Part shown: in pieces, positions 10,537 through 21,100 of the stretch
Numbering within the stretch: position 1 is the first letter of the stretch
Layout: every line of letters starts with the position of its first letter
Notes under the pieces: generated by a model
Databases searched by the model: none
What the model saw: only the letters and a program-made list of their open reading frames with translations
Told to the model about the DNA's origin: nothing
Translations under genes and position numbers: made by a program
Source of the DNA: Stenocarpella maydis
Lineage: Eukaryota > Ascomycota > Sordariomycetes > Diaporthales > Diaporthaceae
Length of the DNA stretch: 64,000 bases
NCBI GenBank assembly: GCA_002270565.1
Contig: NQMI01000006.1
Span: forward strand, 764,244-828,243
Direction: 5' to 3'

Positions 10537-11489
10537 ATGGGTAAAGCAGCGTATTCCCCACTCAGATCCGACGATGACGGCCTAGAAGATTCATCAATAG
10601 CATCCTATCAGGTGACACTATGGCGTCGCAGATTTCTTATCACCGTCACACTTTTCGCTTCGGTCATGCTTCTTCTCTCGGGAGTCGCCATGAACAGAAT
10701 GCAGTATGCACCGCACTGCTCTTCGCCCACGGCTGAGTTGATTGTACCCTACTGTAGGTATACCTGTCTCATCTGATCATAGATTAGAGAACTCACCGTG
10801 CATGATATTGGTCGGAGTTGACAAGAGCAACAAGCCCCCGCCCCGGTACGCTATGTCAACAAATGGCTCATGAACGATCCATCATCGTCGAGGTTCTCCG
10901 GGGCGCCACGGCCGGAGCTCGATCAAGCCTGGCACGAGATGCTCGATGGGACGATGATTCGCTTGTCTGACGAGGAGCTCCTTGAGGCCAACAATGCGAC
11001 TTCTGTCAGAGCAAAAAGCGGTGGATATATCGGCGCACTCGGGGTGTCGCACTCGTTGCACTGTCTCGTAAGTACCACGGCTGGTGTGCAGGGCATATCT
11101 CGTACTCTACCGTGATTTTCGGTTCCCGGAGTCCCCCAAGACGCCTTATATTCGTATTATGACTTCCATGAAGCCTACTAACACTGAACTCTGAATAGAA
11201 GAGAATCAAGCAGTACTTACACCCAGAGTACTACTACAGCGACAACGATACCGACTGGGATGAAATTCATGAGCATGTAAACCACTGCCTGGAGTCCCTA
11301 CGACTACAATTACTATGCTCGGCCGACCTCAACCTCTGGACCTTCAAGTGGACAGAGCACAGCCGGGTGAAGCCGGCAAATCATATCCCACAACAACACG
11401 TATGCGTAGACTGGGACGCATTACACAGTTGGATGCAGGAAAGGGCAGTTAACTGGAATGAGGTAGTCAATCCTGCTGATAATTCGTGA
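10537..11489 (+). CDS. UstYa-like protein (DUF3328), three exons
   Basis: Proposed exons are 10537-10753, 10835-11067 and 11199-11489, giving 246 residues, normal for the family, with GT-AG introns of 81 and 131 nt. The second intron has a clear branch-like actaac before its acceptor. After a charged N-terminus there is one membrane span (about residues 33-52). The family signature follows: HSLHC at 145-149 and HVNHC at 176-180, the paired HxxHC motifs. The C-terminal part carries HVCVDWDALHSWMQER, matching the usual H-x-C-x-(D/N)-(F/W)-D ending. Known UstYa/UstYb relatives act in the secretory pathway as oxidative cyclisation or tailoring enzymes of ribosomal peptides (ustiloxin, asperipin, phomopsin types) and in cyclochlorotine synthesis. 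The adjacent Lys-Arg peptide gene is the obvious candidate substrate, which is inference. The region downstream has no second copy. Confidence 0.85.
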
Positions 11490-11621
11490 ATAAATTTGGT
11501 CTACCGATTTTCGAAGCATCCAATCGCACGTGATCCACCGACTATCTCGGACCAAGCGTATCATCGATGCGTCACTCAAGCTTTGAAGCTCTGTTCCGAT
11601 AATTGTTGCATCTGCTCAGTC

Positions 11622-11650
11622 CATAGATATAGATATAGATATAGATATAC
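11622..11650. repeat. (ATAGAT)n microsatellite
   Basis: About four to five copies of a six-base AT-rich unit. Confidence 0.8.
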
Positions 11651-12807
11651 TTGCTCCCCCTCCTCCCCCAAGTCCATAGAAAACACGGCATCAGTATGGT
11701 GATGCAGTCCCCCTTAGCCCTATGAAGACTATTCAAACCATACAGTAAATTCATATTTAAGTTACATATTCCAAGCGTCTGTGGTCCCATATGGAAGTTT
11801 TGATGCACGGTTTATAGCCCCAATTTATGTAATTTGCATCCTTTGGCACGACGCATTCACGTGGAGGTTATACTGAAATGTGCCGTCTAGGTCGGCAGGT
11901 GAATGTTTCAACACAACTAGACTGAGAAATGGCAATGGGGTCAACAAGCGAGCGAAACCGAGCCCCGTTCCACATCCACGATTTGGGGGACGATCTGCAG
12001 GCCAAGCAGTGATTCTAGAGGCCACCAAGGGCTCCCGAGACCATCATGGCGGGTTGGCAGCAACGCGTTGCAACCCCCTCCCCCTCCTATCTCACAAGCC
12101 CGTGGTGAGACGCGCCTAGCTTATTGGCACCGCTTTGCGGGGACTATCAGGCTCAGCCTCAGAGATTAAGGTTCACCACAGCCACGGACATTCATGGGCG
12201 GGCTTGGGCAACTGCTCGATAACAAAACAAGGCCAATCCATCTAGTTCATCTCGTATCCTAATGGATTGGCAGCGGGCGCTGGTGCACATGCCACCATCA
12301 TCCCATGTACCTACGAACCACACTGCTGGGTCCTCGTGATGCACCTACAGCTCCCAGCTTGCGGGGCTCGCAACATATAGCACACCTGGAGAGCGCCATC
12401 TTGACCGTTATCAGAGAGGCGGTTGTGAGAGTTGCTCGGCGTGGCGCCCGGCAACATTTGAACTCTAATGCATTTTCTCCGGCACGCCGCAGCCCCTTCA
12501 GTACCTATTCTCCCACCAGCCCTGCCCGCCCAGCAGCACCCTCCTAGAGCCCCGGCCCCACGACTCCCGGAGGGATCGACAAAGCTATATATCGTATAAT
12601 GTAGTTCCCAAGCTACCGGCATGGGCCGCGCAGCCTTGCAGGGGTGTGTGCAGCCAAGTGCCGCTGCATTATTAATCTGGACTAACACATGTGCATAGAA
12701 ATCTACAGAATCTCGATGTCAATCATACTTCGCAAATGGCAACCTACCTCCTGGAGGGAGACAATGCATAACTGCAATGCCCGTTTCAAAATTGCCCGGT
12801 TGCATTA

Positions 12808-12831
12808 AAAAAAAAAAAAAAAAAAAAAAAA
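12808..12831. repeat. poly-A run
   Basis: An uninterrupted run of about 24 A residues in intergenic DNA. Confidence 0.9.
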
Positions 12832-13796
12832 TCCGGCACCCGGTAATTGGTCAGCCCTGCTGATGCTGCTTGCTTTGGCGGGAGACAGACAGAAAGGTCC
12901 TGCAAAGTACCAAGATCGAGACCCTGATGCACATGCTGCGCAAGGCGTGCCTGCGACAGAACTTCTGACAGGTCAATGCTCTCGCCCCCTTCGGCAGGGC
13001 CCGTTCTTGCCCCCGACCCATGGCCTGTTGTCCAGTGCTCTCCCCATCCGTGTGGTCAGTCATCTCGACGTCCCACGTGTAATAATAACCACGGAGCCGG
13101 AACGGGGGCGCAGAGCCCCAGGCCGCATGCTGGTCCACGGGGGGTCGCAAACATGGCCAGATGGCAACTTTGGACGTCGGCCCAGCACAGGGGAGGGGGG
13201 CGCGCGTGTGTGCGACAAAGTCGGGATGGGCCTGGGGCCAGGGTTGAATGTGCGTGGGAGAGAACCGAGAAAGTCCTCGCTCCCTTTGCGCCGGAACCAG
13301 TGAGAAGCCGCCAAGACAACAAAAAAAAGAAGAAGAAGAAAAGGTCAAAAAGGGAAAGGACAAAAAAAAAGGGTAGTTAAAAAAAAGCCCAGAGGTCAGG
13401 GCCTTACACTACGTTGCAGACAAGGTGGGCCACCGCAGGATGAGCATGAAACATACGGAGCCTACGTAAGCCATGAAACCCGGAAATGGGTTGATATGGC
13501 TTCATTCCTGGGCGCCCGCCGCCCACGTCGGAACCAGTCTCTGACACTGGCTGCTTGACTGTCAGCTGATCATGAGTCGAGCCCACCGCCGGCCGGGGCG
13601 CCGTCTTGACAACTTCGGACTGTTTTTTACACGATGCAGTCGGGTTCGGTTACATATTTGATCGGCCGGAGAGCCCATTCTTTTTTTTTAATTCTCGTCG
13701 CCACCCAGTACAACCTTATTCGCTAATCTAAGTTGCACCTTCGCACCCTCTTTGCCAAGCCGGCTAGCATCCTACATACGCGAGTAATCAGTAATA

Positions 13797-14030
13797 ATGC
13801 CTGCCATCGACCCTCGAGTTATCAGCCAGGAGCTGGGGCAACATCTCAATTACTTTGTTCCGAGATCAGTAGACCACACCGTCCTGGAGACACTAGCAGT
13901 TGGTGAGTATTCAACACGCCAAGGGCCCCCGGGTGTCCCGTCCCATTAGCTAATAAATTCCGCAGTCTTAACAATCGTCTTCGGTGTCGGCGGCTACATG
14001 TACTACGCCATCAAGGTCCAAAGCAAATAA
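13797..14030 (+). CDS. small single-span membrane protein, 56 residues, two exons
   Basis: Exon 1 is 13797-13902 and exon 2 is 13966-14030 (TAA), separated by a 63 nt GTGAGT...CAG intron. The join keeps frame and gives 56 residues. The N-terminal half is amphipathic. Residues 32-50 (VLETLAVVLTIVFGVGGYM) form one hydrophobic span, and a short basic tail (KVQSK) follows. Size, span position and lack of a signal peptide resemble small accessory subunits of mitochondrial inner-membrane complexes, such as ATP synthase or respiratory complexes, but I could not match a named subunit. Strong codon bias and clean splice signals support a real gene even though it is very short. Confidence 0.6.
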
Positions 14031-14621
14031 ATCGAGACAGCGTGGCCCGGCAAACACCCTCCTGAAGTCACATCGTGGTCGACGACCACGAAACCTTTTT
14101 TTTTTTTTTATGCCGGCCAGCGGCAAGCCGGACATAGATGAACTGTGGGCCTAAGACAGACGAATACCTACACATGGCCAAAGCAGCATTGGTTGCGGCC
14201 TGCAGGGCGCGGGACCGCAGAAGCCCCGATCAATGCCCCAAAACAACCGGAGTGCAAAGGATGCACAGGCGCATCCGCCTGGACAGGTCACAGGTGGCCA
14301 TCTGAGAAGTCATTACAAGCAGCGCTAGACGAGATACCCCATTTTGAAATTATAAGACGTACGGGACAACCCAGCGGCATGGGTCAAGCGGGAGAAATAT
14401 GTTGGACCCGGCGGGAGTGGCCCTTTGTCGCTGTCATGAACGGTTCACATAGGCGTGCGGGACAGGAGCATACCTCAATGTTGACAAGGAGTTGGATGGC
14501 ATAGGGACAGACGCGCTAGGGATCTCAACACTTCAACTGGATAAATAGCAACGCGTTAATTCGCCAACAGCAAATCATACTTTTCGTCCATCACAGTCTT
14601 TGAGCTTGTGCTGGATTACCG
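14031..14621. other. intergenic, no gene seen
   Basis: It starts with the 3' region of the small membrane protein, including a T-run at about 14096-14109. The open frame at 14145-14504 has no motif and weak codon bias. Confidence 0.4.
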
Positions 14622-14846
14622 TCAGCATTCTGGCAGCAGATGCCGGGTTTGGGATGTCCACTTGGCACATGCTTCAAGAAGGACTGCTTTGGCATTGATC
14701 AGAGCGAGATCTCTGTCATCACCCTGGGTGCCCCTGAACCACCTGCTGGGGTCTTCACGGGGGAGCTTGTGGCCTTCGGCCAGCTTGGGGACCGCATTCC
14801 GGTTGATGCTGTTCTGCATGGCAATGCCCTCGGGGTGGTTGACCAT
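14622..14846 (-). CDS. small protein of unknown function, 74 residues
   Basis: The minus-strand frame from ATG at 14846 to the stop at 14622 uses the preferred codons of the neighbouring genes (many GCC, AAG, GGC, ATC, CTC). It encodes a hydrophilic protein beginning MVNHPEGIAMQNSINRN with no span or signal peptide. The frame stays open upstream to 14951, so a longer N-terminus or an upstream exon is possible. The plus strand is also open here (14640-14894), which weakens the case. No family was recognised. Confidence 0.4.
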   Translation of the reverse strand: MVNHPEGIAMQNSINRNAVPKLAEGHKLPREDPSRWFRGTQGDDRDLALINAKAVLLEACAKWTSQTRHLLPEC

Positions 14847-15621
14847 GTGGAGAGGACGGTCCCTTGGAAGGCATGTTGGGTCGGTGAGCGTTGACAAGAT
14901 GACAAGAAGACGATAAAACGGGAGGGTGAGAGGTGGTTTGTGGTCCTGCACAGAAAAGATGGGTGCTGGGTGATTATCTCAAATGCGTCTCCTTCCAAGC
15001 AAAGTCACCACACAAAATCAACCACCAGAGCCTCTTCCTCTCTTCTGTTGTCCGGAAAAACAGCCCGGCCTAACCTTGTCTCAGCCGGTGCTTTCTGAGC
15101 TGTGCTGCGCCATTGATTAACTCAGGCTGGATCCCATGAGACGTGTCGTCGCCCGTAGTATCCCAATCTCGACTTCAGCTGTGCTGGGTGGGCATTCCAC
15201 ACTCGTGCGCAGTGTCCACTCCCCCCCCCCTTCCACTGCACTGCCCCAAAGCCATCACTCACAGCCCGGCTCACTCTGGCATCCTCGGCCTCCACTCTCC
15301 CGTTGAAAGAACGTAATAAAGAGTCCTCGTGAGATCATTCAAGCCTCATTTCCTCCTCGCCTTCTCAAAATGTGAGTGGCATCCGGAGCGAGCTCTGAGG
15401 ATCTTCTCCCTGACCATCATGCTTTCTGACCACTCAAAGAGCCATCTGGACTTGGCCTCGGTTTCAATACCATCCAGACACCAGTCGTAACATACCTGAG
15501 ATCAAACCCACCTGGAAATGTCGCTGCACGGTCTTGCACAGGCAGAACGACCACGAGACCGAGATCCTCCCAACCAGAACGCCACAGAACCCCATGCTCG
15601 CAATCTGGATGGGATATTTGG
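14847..15621. other. intergenic, no gene seen
   Basis: No frame with coding character or motif was found. A C-run lies at about 15220-15230. Confidence 0.4.
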
Positions 15622-16374
15622 CTACTCCGTGAGCGGCACGGTATCGTCGTTGTTCTCGATCACCACGTCTACCCGGCAAGAATGCCTGTTGACATACTTG
15701 TTCGTGTAGACCCCGATCTCGTCATACCTCCTGAACGCCTCCTCCTCCGACCCCACGATGCCCTTCTCAAGGTACTGCCTCGCGCCCCTCTCACGCGCAA
15801 CGTCGGGCATCACAAACACAAACCACCGCTCGTCCACCAGCCCCCCAATCTTCCGCCACGGCTGCGCATCCGCGAGCACGTACGTGCCCTTGATGATGAC
15901 GACCTGTGTCCCAGGCTCGATCACCTGCCCGTCCGGCACGGTCTCCCTCATGTGCTCGTCGAACCCGGGCAGGTGCACGTCCTCGCCCGGCCGGCTGTTG
16001 CGCAGGTCCTCCACCATGTGCAGCACCGCGTCGCCGTCGAGCGTGTCGATCGCCCCTCGCTGCCTCAGCTGCTCCTCCGACAGGTCCGCCTGCGGCCTGA
16101 GGAACCCCTCGACCGTCACGATCTGGCACTTGAGCCCCTGCTCCTCCACGCGCTCGCGCACGTGGTTCGCGATGGTGGACTTGCCGCTGCCGAGCCCGCC
16201 CCCTATGGCCACGAGGCACCGGCGTGGCTGCTGCTTGCTCTCTCCGTCGTTGAGCGATGAATTCTGGTAGTGCATGACTACCATGTCTGCAAGGTACTGG
16301 TACGGTCCCAGACGCATTGTGGTTGTGCGCAGTCGATGCTGTTGTGAAGCAGGGTACTCATTCGGGTGGGTCAA
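15622..16374 (-). CDS. P-loop kinase-like protein (uridine kinase/phosphoribulokinase/YFH7-type family)
   Basis: This is a single-exon protein of 250 residues. Met20 (MRLGPYQYLADMVV) is an alternative start and gives a more usual N-terminus. The Walker A loop GGGLGSGKST is at 58-67. Further family marks are a substrate-loop region at 86-94, R-G-A-I-D-T-L-D at 106-113, the motif LPGFDEHMRETV at 135-146, a beta-strand before GTYVL at about 157-166, and a lid region VARERGARQYLEKGI at 192-206. This matches ATP-dependent small-molecule kinases of the uridine kinase/pantothenate kinase-like fold, including yeast Yfh7. Two positions that are normally acidic look altered: the usual Asp-Gly-Phe reads Glu-Gly-Phe at 89-91, and the usual Glu-Gly before the tyrosine loop reads Lys-Gly at 162-163. 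The substrate is unknown. Confidence 0.75.
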   Translation of the reverse strand: MTHPNEYPASQQHRLRTTTMRLGPYQYLADMVVMHYQNSSLNDGESKQQPRRCLVAIGGGLGSGKSTIANHVRERVEEQGLKCQIVTVEGFLRPQADLSEEQLRQRGAIDTLDGDAVLHMVEDLRNSRPGEDVHLPGFDEHMRETVPDGQVIEPGTQVVIIKGTYVLADAQPWRKIGGLVDERWFVFVMPDVARERGARQYLEKGIVGSEEEAFRRYDEIGVYTNKYVNRHSCRVDVVIENNDDTVPLTE

Positions 16375-17377
16375 TCGGTTCGTCTCCGACGTGTGTTGGG
16401 CAGTTGAGATTCATGCGCGGCTCATGATCGGGGTTTGAATCAGCTTGCTGGCCATTTCTTGAAGCGCCCGGTTTTACAATCCTTGCGTCAGTATCCACAT
16501 TGTGCGGCTTGAGAACCTCACGGACGCAAATGACAGGGCCAAATGCGAGCTGATCAACAGCGACCTCGGGGTAAAATGACGCAGCACAGACGCAAGGTTG
16601 ATCTTTACCGTGGAATCGCAATCCCCAGCGGGCATGGGATTCCATGGGCTTCATTTCAACACCAAAAATCCCTTGAAATCACGCCAGATCGGTTTCCCAT
16701 ATGCTCACGGCTAACACTGTATCCAGTTTCCCGCAATAGGGCCGTCGGGCGTCGGAATTAGGGAGGTCAGGCTTGGAGTTGGGGAACAGCAGCGCTTGCA
16801 GCAGCTCCAAATCCACCCACAAAATCTCCTTCCATCTGAGACACGTCGGAACAAGACGCCAGTTAAATGCAAGAAAGACCCAAGAGGAGGGCGCTGGTTA
16901 TTTCATTGACCTCCATCACTACCGATCTGGGCCCGGGGTAGAATCGCTACGGCATGACGTCCATGGAAGGACTTGCCGCCGTACTAATAAGACTTCAACT
17001 TCAGGATGTGCTATCGGAAAGAAGGAAAGGCACGAAAGCTTTCGGGATGGGTGTCAGCGGTCATTGAAAAAGTGTTAAAGTTTCAGTATCAGATAATTGA
17101 CCGACTTCCCAAACCCACCCTGACGGAGTTTTGAACCTATTGTTATGGGCATTGCATTATTATCTAACGCTGGGTCTTTGAGCGTTCATGACTGTATAAA
17201 GGGACCTGCCGGTCTCCTTGTCCTTCTCGTCCTTCTCGTCTTTTTTTTTAAAAAAAAAAAAAAAAAAAAAGACATTGTGATCGGATTAAGAATGAAACAT
17301 ACCACATCTGTGCATCCAGTCTAGGTCCCTCGTCTCGATGTCATCACCAAACCTCTCCAGCGCTATAGCATCTGTAA
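16375..17377. other. intergenic, no gene seen
   Basis: Short frames only. A T(9)A(20) self-complementary homopolymer block lies at about 17241-17270, 3' of the permease gene on the minus strand. Confidence 0.45.
17241..17270. repeat. T-run followed by A-run (self-complementary)
   Basis: About nine T then twenty A residues, resembling the block at 3889-3942. Confidence 0.85.
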
Positions 17378-19294
17378 TCATCCACCTTGCGCCTCCAGGT
17401 CATTGCTTAAAACTGCCGGGGTCGCTCGCTTCTCTTCCTCTAAGCTGGTGACCGTGGCTCCGTCACTCTTAGCCGTGTTATCCAACATCTCTGCATGCGC
17501 CTCCAGCACGAATGGTGATGTGCCACGCTGCCTGGACGTGGGGAAGACTGTGTGCAATAGCCAGTGCATAACCAAGGAGGCGAAGAAACCGTAGAAATAT
17601 GAGATCTGGTACAGATGATCCCATCCGTTTCCAGACGAGATTGCTTGTATAGCGCGTGCGAAACCGGCTGGATGACACGTCAGTATCTCCCCATCAGGCC
17701 GGTGAAGAAAGGCACTTACGCAGCAGGGGCGCCATGCCTGATACCCAGGCCGAAAAGCACCTCCAATTGAATCCGTAACTATACCAGTATGCGCTGCGAC
17801 TGTCACCCATGTACATATCTCCCAGGTGATACTGGCCTCGTCGAACAAGAAAGTAGTCAGAGACGACAATGCCAGTCATTGGGCTGAGGAAGACACTCCA
17901 GCCGCTCAGCACAGTGATGAAGGTCCCAGGGTTCGTCACGTAGTTCCAAGGATAAATCGCAACCGCAATAACTGTTAGGATATAGCACCCCCGCCGGATG
18001 TTGATCCACTTGGGGCACAGGGCCGCCATGTCCATGCCCGTGGAGATGCCGTTCAGCATCTGGCACAGCGCGAGCTGGTCGACCAGGAACCCGAGCCCGG
18101 CGAAGAAGGTCCCGGCCCTCGCCGCCGGCGCCATCGAGCGGGCCTGCACCGTCAGGAGCAGCTCGAACGGGTTCCAGATGTACTCCCCGTAGATGGACGC
18201 CGCGGCGCTGGTGATGACGATGCCGCACACCGAAGTCACCACGATGAAGATGGGCGCGCAGATGAGCTGCCCAAACAGCGCTGCGTTGGGCGTCCGGGCG
18301 TAGCGCGTCCAGTCGGACTGCCCCAGGCACCCGCTCGCCTGCGACCCGACGATGGACTGCAGGCCAAAGACGGCGGCCCAGCTGAGCGGGGAGCCGGAGC
18401 CGGAGCCGGCGGCGGGCGCGGACATGAGGATGCCGGGGCCGCCGGCGGCGCGGACGGACCAGCCCACCATGCCGAACATGGTGGCGGTGATCATGACAAA
18501 GACGACCCGGAAGGGGAGCTGCAGCTTCTCGGGCGGGATCATGGGGAGGGGCAGGAAGATGACGATGAAGACGAGGAAGGATATCAGGCTGGCCGTGTCG
18601 ACGTTGGCTGATGCCGGGAGGGTGTTGGGCAGGTCGCGGAACCTGGGCCCGATGATGGCCCTGAGGATTATCTTCACAGCTGGGCGGGTGTCAGTCAACG
18701 GGCGGGTCGGTGTGCAGGATGTCGGCACTGGCACTGGCCCGCTCACCTTGCCCACCCCAGTATGCCTGTATGCCCATCCAGACACATGCTGTCACGATGC
18801 GGTTAAGCACCGGCCAGAACCCGCCCCTCATGCCCCACGAGGCTCTTGAGAGCACCGTGAAGCCCAGGTAGAGGTGACTTCCGGGCCACCCTGCCAGCAC
18901 GGCGACCAGAGCTGAGATCAGGGCAACCCCGACCATGCAGCCGATCGCCTGGCGGGCACTCAGCCCAAGGGACAGCAGCGTCGAGCCTGCCGTCCATGCC
19001 GTGGTATTGATGCTGAATGAAACGACGGTTAGTGAGTGGGGGAACGCGGAGCGATGGCCGCAGAGAAACAACAGTAACATGTGATACATATGTAATAAAC
19101 AAGGTTGATGTGTACCCGCAGATGACCCAATAACCTGCGAAGCCCTGCCACGTCCATGTCCTCCTGTCCTCAGGGATGGGGATGAGGTCGCGGTTGCACC
19201 AGAATGTGTTGCGGTAGTTTGCGTTGTCGTCGACGGGGCACTCGAGCCGCCTCGCCCAGTACGACGCACGGGATCTTGCCACATCGCCCGCCAT
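17378..19294 (-). CDS. NCS1 family nucleobase/allantoin permease (Fur type), four exons
   Basis: Proposed minus-strand exons are 19294-19116, 19012-18747, 18679-17720 and 17667-17378, giving 564 residues with consistent phases. The N-terminus carries NRDLIPIP followed by RRTWTWQGFAGYW, the hallmark of fungal Fur-type NCS1 carriers (uracil, allantoin, uridine, thiamine). About twelve hydrophobic spans follow. QSIVGSQASGCLGQSDWTRY in the middle matches the conserved span 6 region, and GIVVSDYFLVRRG matches the span 10 region. The long acidic tail after the last span is typical of endocytosis-regulated fungal permeases. The protein is expected in the plasma membrane as a proton symporter. It diverges from a 2-oxoglutarate oxygenase across a 0.6 kb gap holding GATA sites, which points to a pyrimidine substrate such as uracil or thymine, though this is not proven by sequence. 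Confidence 0.9.
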
Positions 19295-19887
19295 TGTCGG
19301 TTGTTGTCTTGCTGGTGCAGGTGGCAACCATCGACAGTTGAAGAAGAGCAGAAGGAACCTCGGGGGGGGNNNGGGGGGGGGGGGTTGAGGTTATTAATCA
19401 GCTCCGATGTAACAGCGCGCAGCATCCTCTGTATTCTCTCCGTTGCCCACTGGAAAACGGCCCTTGGTATGCTTCGTGTCACCGGGCCGATGAACTCGAT
19501 AAGCTCGCGACCAGCTCGGCTGGGCCCTGCAGCGGTGGCATTCTGTTCGCCCGAGCATGTCGCCGTGCGGATAGATAACATGCACTTCCTCACTCGGGGA
19601 TGCCCGGCAATCTCCAAGATCGGCACCGCAAAACGGCGGCAACCATGTGGAATCTCCAACAGCTTTGGAATACGGGCCCGCGCCCTATTGGGTGCCAGGC
19701 TCCAGTCCAGCATCACGTAAGATGGTTGAGATCCCCTCCCCTCCACGCAGATACCGCCAGCCCCGGTACAAGAGACGGCAAGGGGGTGGGCGGCCTTGAC
19801 GTCCTATAGCGCACAGGCTACTGCTTCTCGTACAACCACGCGCGGCACAACTCACCATTGGCGAGCTCGCCAAAGCTTCAGGTCGAT
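19295..19887. promoter_or_regulatory. divergent promoter with GATA-factor (AreA/NIT2-type) sites
   Basis: The gap lies between the permease start (minus) and the oxygenase start (plus). HGATAR consensus sites are seen at 19497-19502 (cGATAA) and 19573-19578 (aGATAA). In ascomycetes such sites bind the nitrogen regulator AreA/NIT2, which would suit genes for using nucleobases as nitrogen source. Binding is inference. A homopolymer G tract containing three undetermined bases interrupts the region. Confidence 0.42.
19362..19384. other. poly-G tract with three-base gap (NNN)
   Basis: Positions 19370-19372 are N inside a run of G on both sides. The true length of this tract is therefore unknown. 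Confidence 0.95.
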
Positions 19888-21100
19888 ATGGCTGCGTCGC
19901 TGCCAGTGATGGACTTTAGCAGGTGGCTCAGGGGCTCAGCAGAGGAGAAGAAGGCTGTTGCTAGAGACCTTGCCGAAGCATGCCGGCGCGTCGGCTTTGT
20001 CTACATCGTCAACCACGGGGTCGCCCCCGAGCTCCTCGACGAAGCCTTTGGCTGGTCCAAGAGGTTGTTTGACCTGCCGGATGAGAAGAAGATGCTAGCG
20101 CCACACCCGCCAGGTGAGCAGTCCGATACTTGTCGGCGCCGCGAGCTCCGTGCCATGCATGCCTGCTCACATGTCCCTAGGCCCCAACGTCCATCGCGGC
20201 TATTCCTGGCCAGGCCTCGAGAAGGTTTCTCAGTATATCCACAAGGACGACGCAGACCCTGGCGACGAGGACGCCGAGCTCCGGAAGGTGCAGGACTGCA
20301 AGGAGTCGTACGAGATTGGGAGCGATACGTTCGCCCAGCAGCCGAACCAGTGGCTGCCCGAGCATGTGCTGCCGGGCTTCCGGAGGTTCATGACGAGCTT
20401 CTACTGGTCATGCTTTGAGACCGCAAAGGAGCTTCTCCGGGCGGTTGCCATGGGCATTGGGCTCGACGACCCTGACTACCTGTTGAGATTCCACAGCGGC
20501 GAGAACAACCAGCTGCGGCTGCTGCACTACCCACCCGTCGAGACCGAGAAGCTCTCGAGCAATGCTCTGGCCAGGATGCCGGCGCATTCGGACTGGGGCT
20601 CGATCACGATGCTGTTCCAGGACGACTGTGGGGGCCTGCAGGTGGAGCACCCGCAGAAGCCGGGCGAGTTCGTCGACGCCACGCCCATGAAAGGGGCTCT
20701 GGTCATGAACGTCGGGGACCTCCTCATGCGGTGGAGCAACGGTGAGCATCTCCCCCCCCCTCGGCACCGCAGCACCATAGGCTCCGACCTCGACCAACTG
20801 ATTCTTGTTTCTTTTTCCCCACCAGATTACCTCAAGTCAACGCTCCACCGCGTGGCGCTCCCGCCCGTCATGTCAGAGCAGCCGGAAGGCGGCAAAGCCC
20901 TGACGAGGGCCCGGTACTCGATCCCGTACTTTGTCAGCCCGGATCCCAAGTCCGTCATCGAGTGCCTGCCCGCATGTGCCAGCGGCCAGAACCCGCCAAA
21001 GTACCCCCCTGTGCTACAGGACGACTACAGGAAGCTGCGGGCCAAGTTGCAGTACCCGGATAAGACTGGCGCCTCGGCGGAACCAGTCACTGTGTCTTAG
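19888..21100 (+). CDS. 2-oxoglutarate/Fe(II) oxygenase, candidate thymine dioxygenase
   Basis: Exons are 19888-20113, 20181-20741 and 20826-21100, giving 353 residues; an in-frame ATG at 19858 would add ten. The N-terminal LPVMDFS and VGFVYIVNHGV match the DIOX_N region of isopenicillin-N-synthase-like enzymes. The iron ligands are H211 and D213 (AHSDWGSITML) and H270 (STLHRV). R292-Y-S294 (RARYSIPYF) is the 2-oxoglutarate-binding RxS motif, and NQLRLLHYPP precedes the first ligand. Length and fold class match fungal thymine 7-hydroxylase, which oxidises thymine stepwise to 5-carboxyuracil. That identity is inferred mainly from the divergent NCS1 permease; gibberellin-type or other oxidases of the same superfamily cannot be excluded. 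The second intron (84 nt) also lacks stops in frame, so its retention would give a longer protein. Confidence 0.82.

Larger units (their letters stand above)
11490..13796. other. gene-free stretch with simple repeats
   Basis: No convincing gene was seen. It contains an (ATAGAT)n microsatellite at about 11622-11650, a poly-A run of about 24 at 12808-12831 and a purine-rich block at about 13319-13386. Several overlapping open frames around 12850-13380 occur on both strands in GC-rich DNA and show no motif. Confidence 0.45.
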
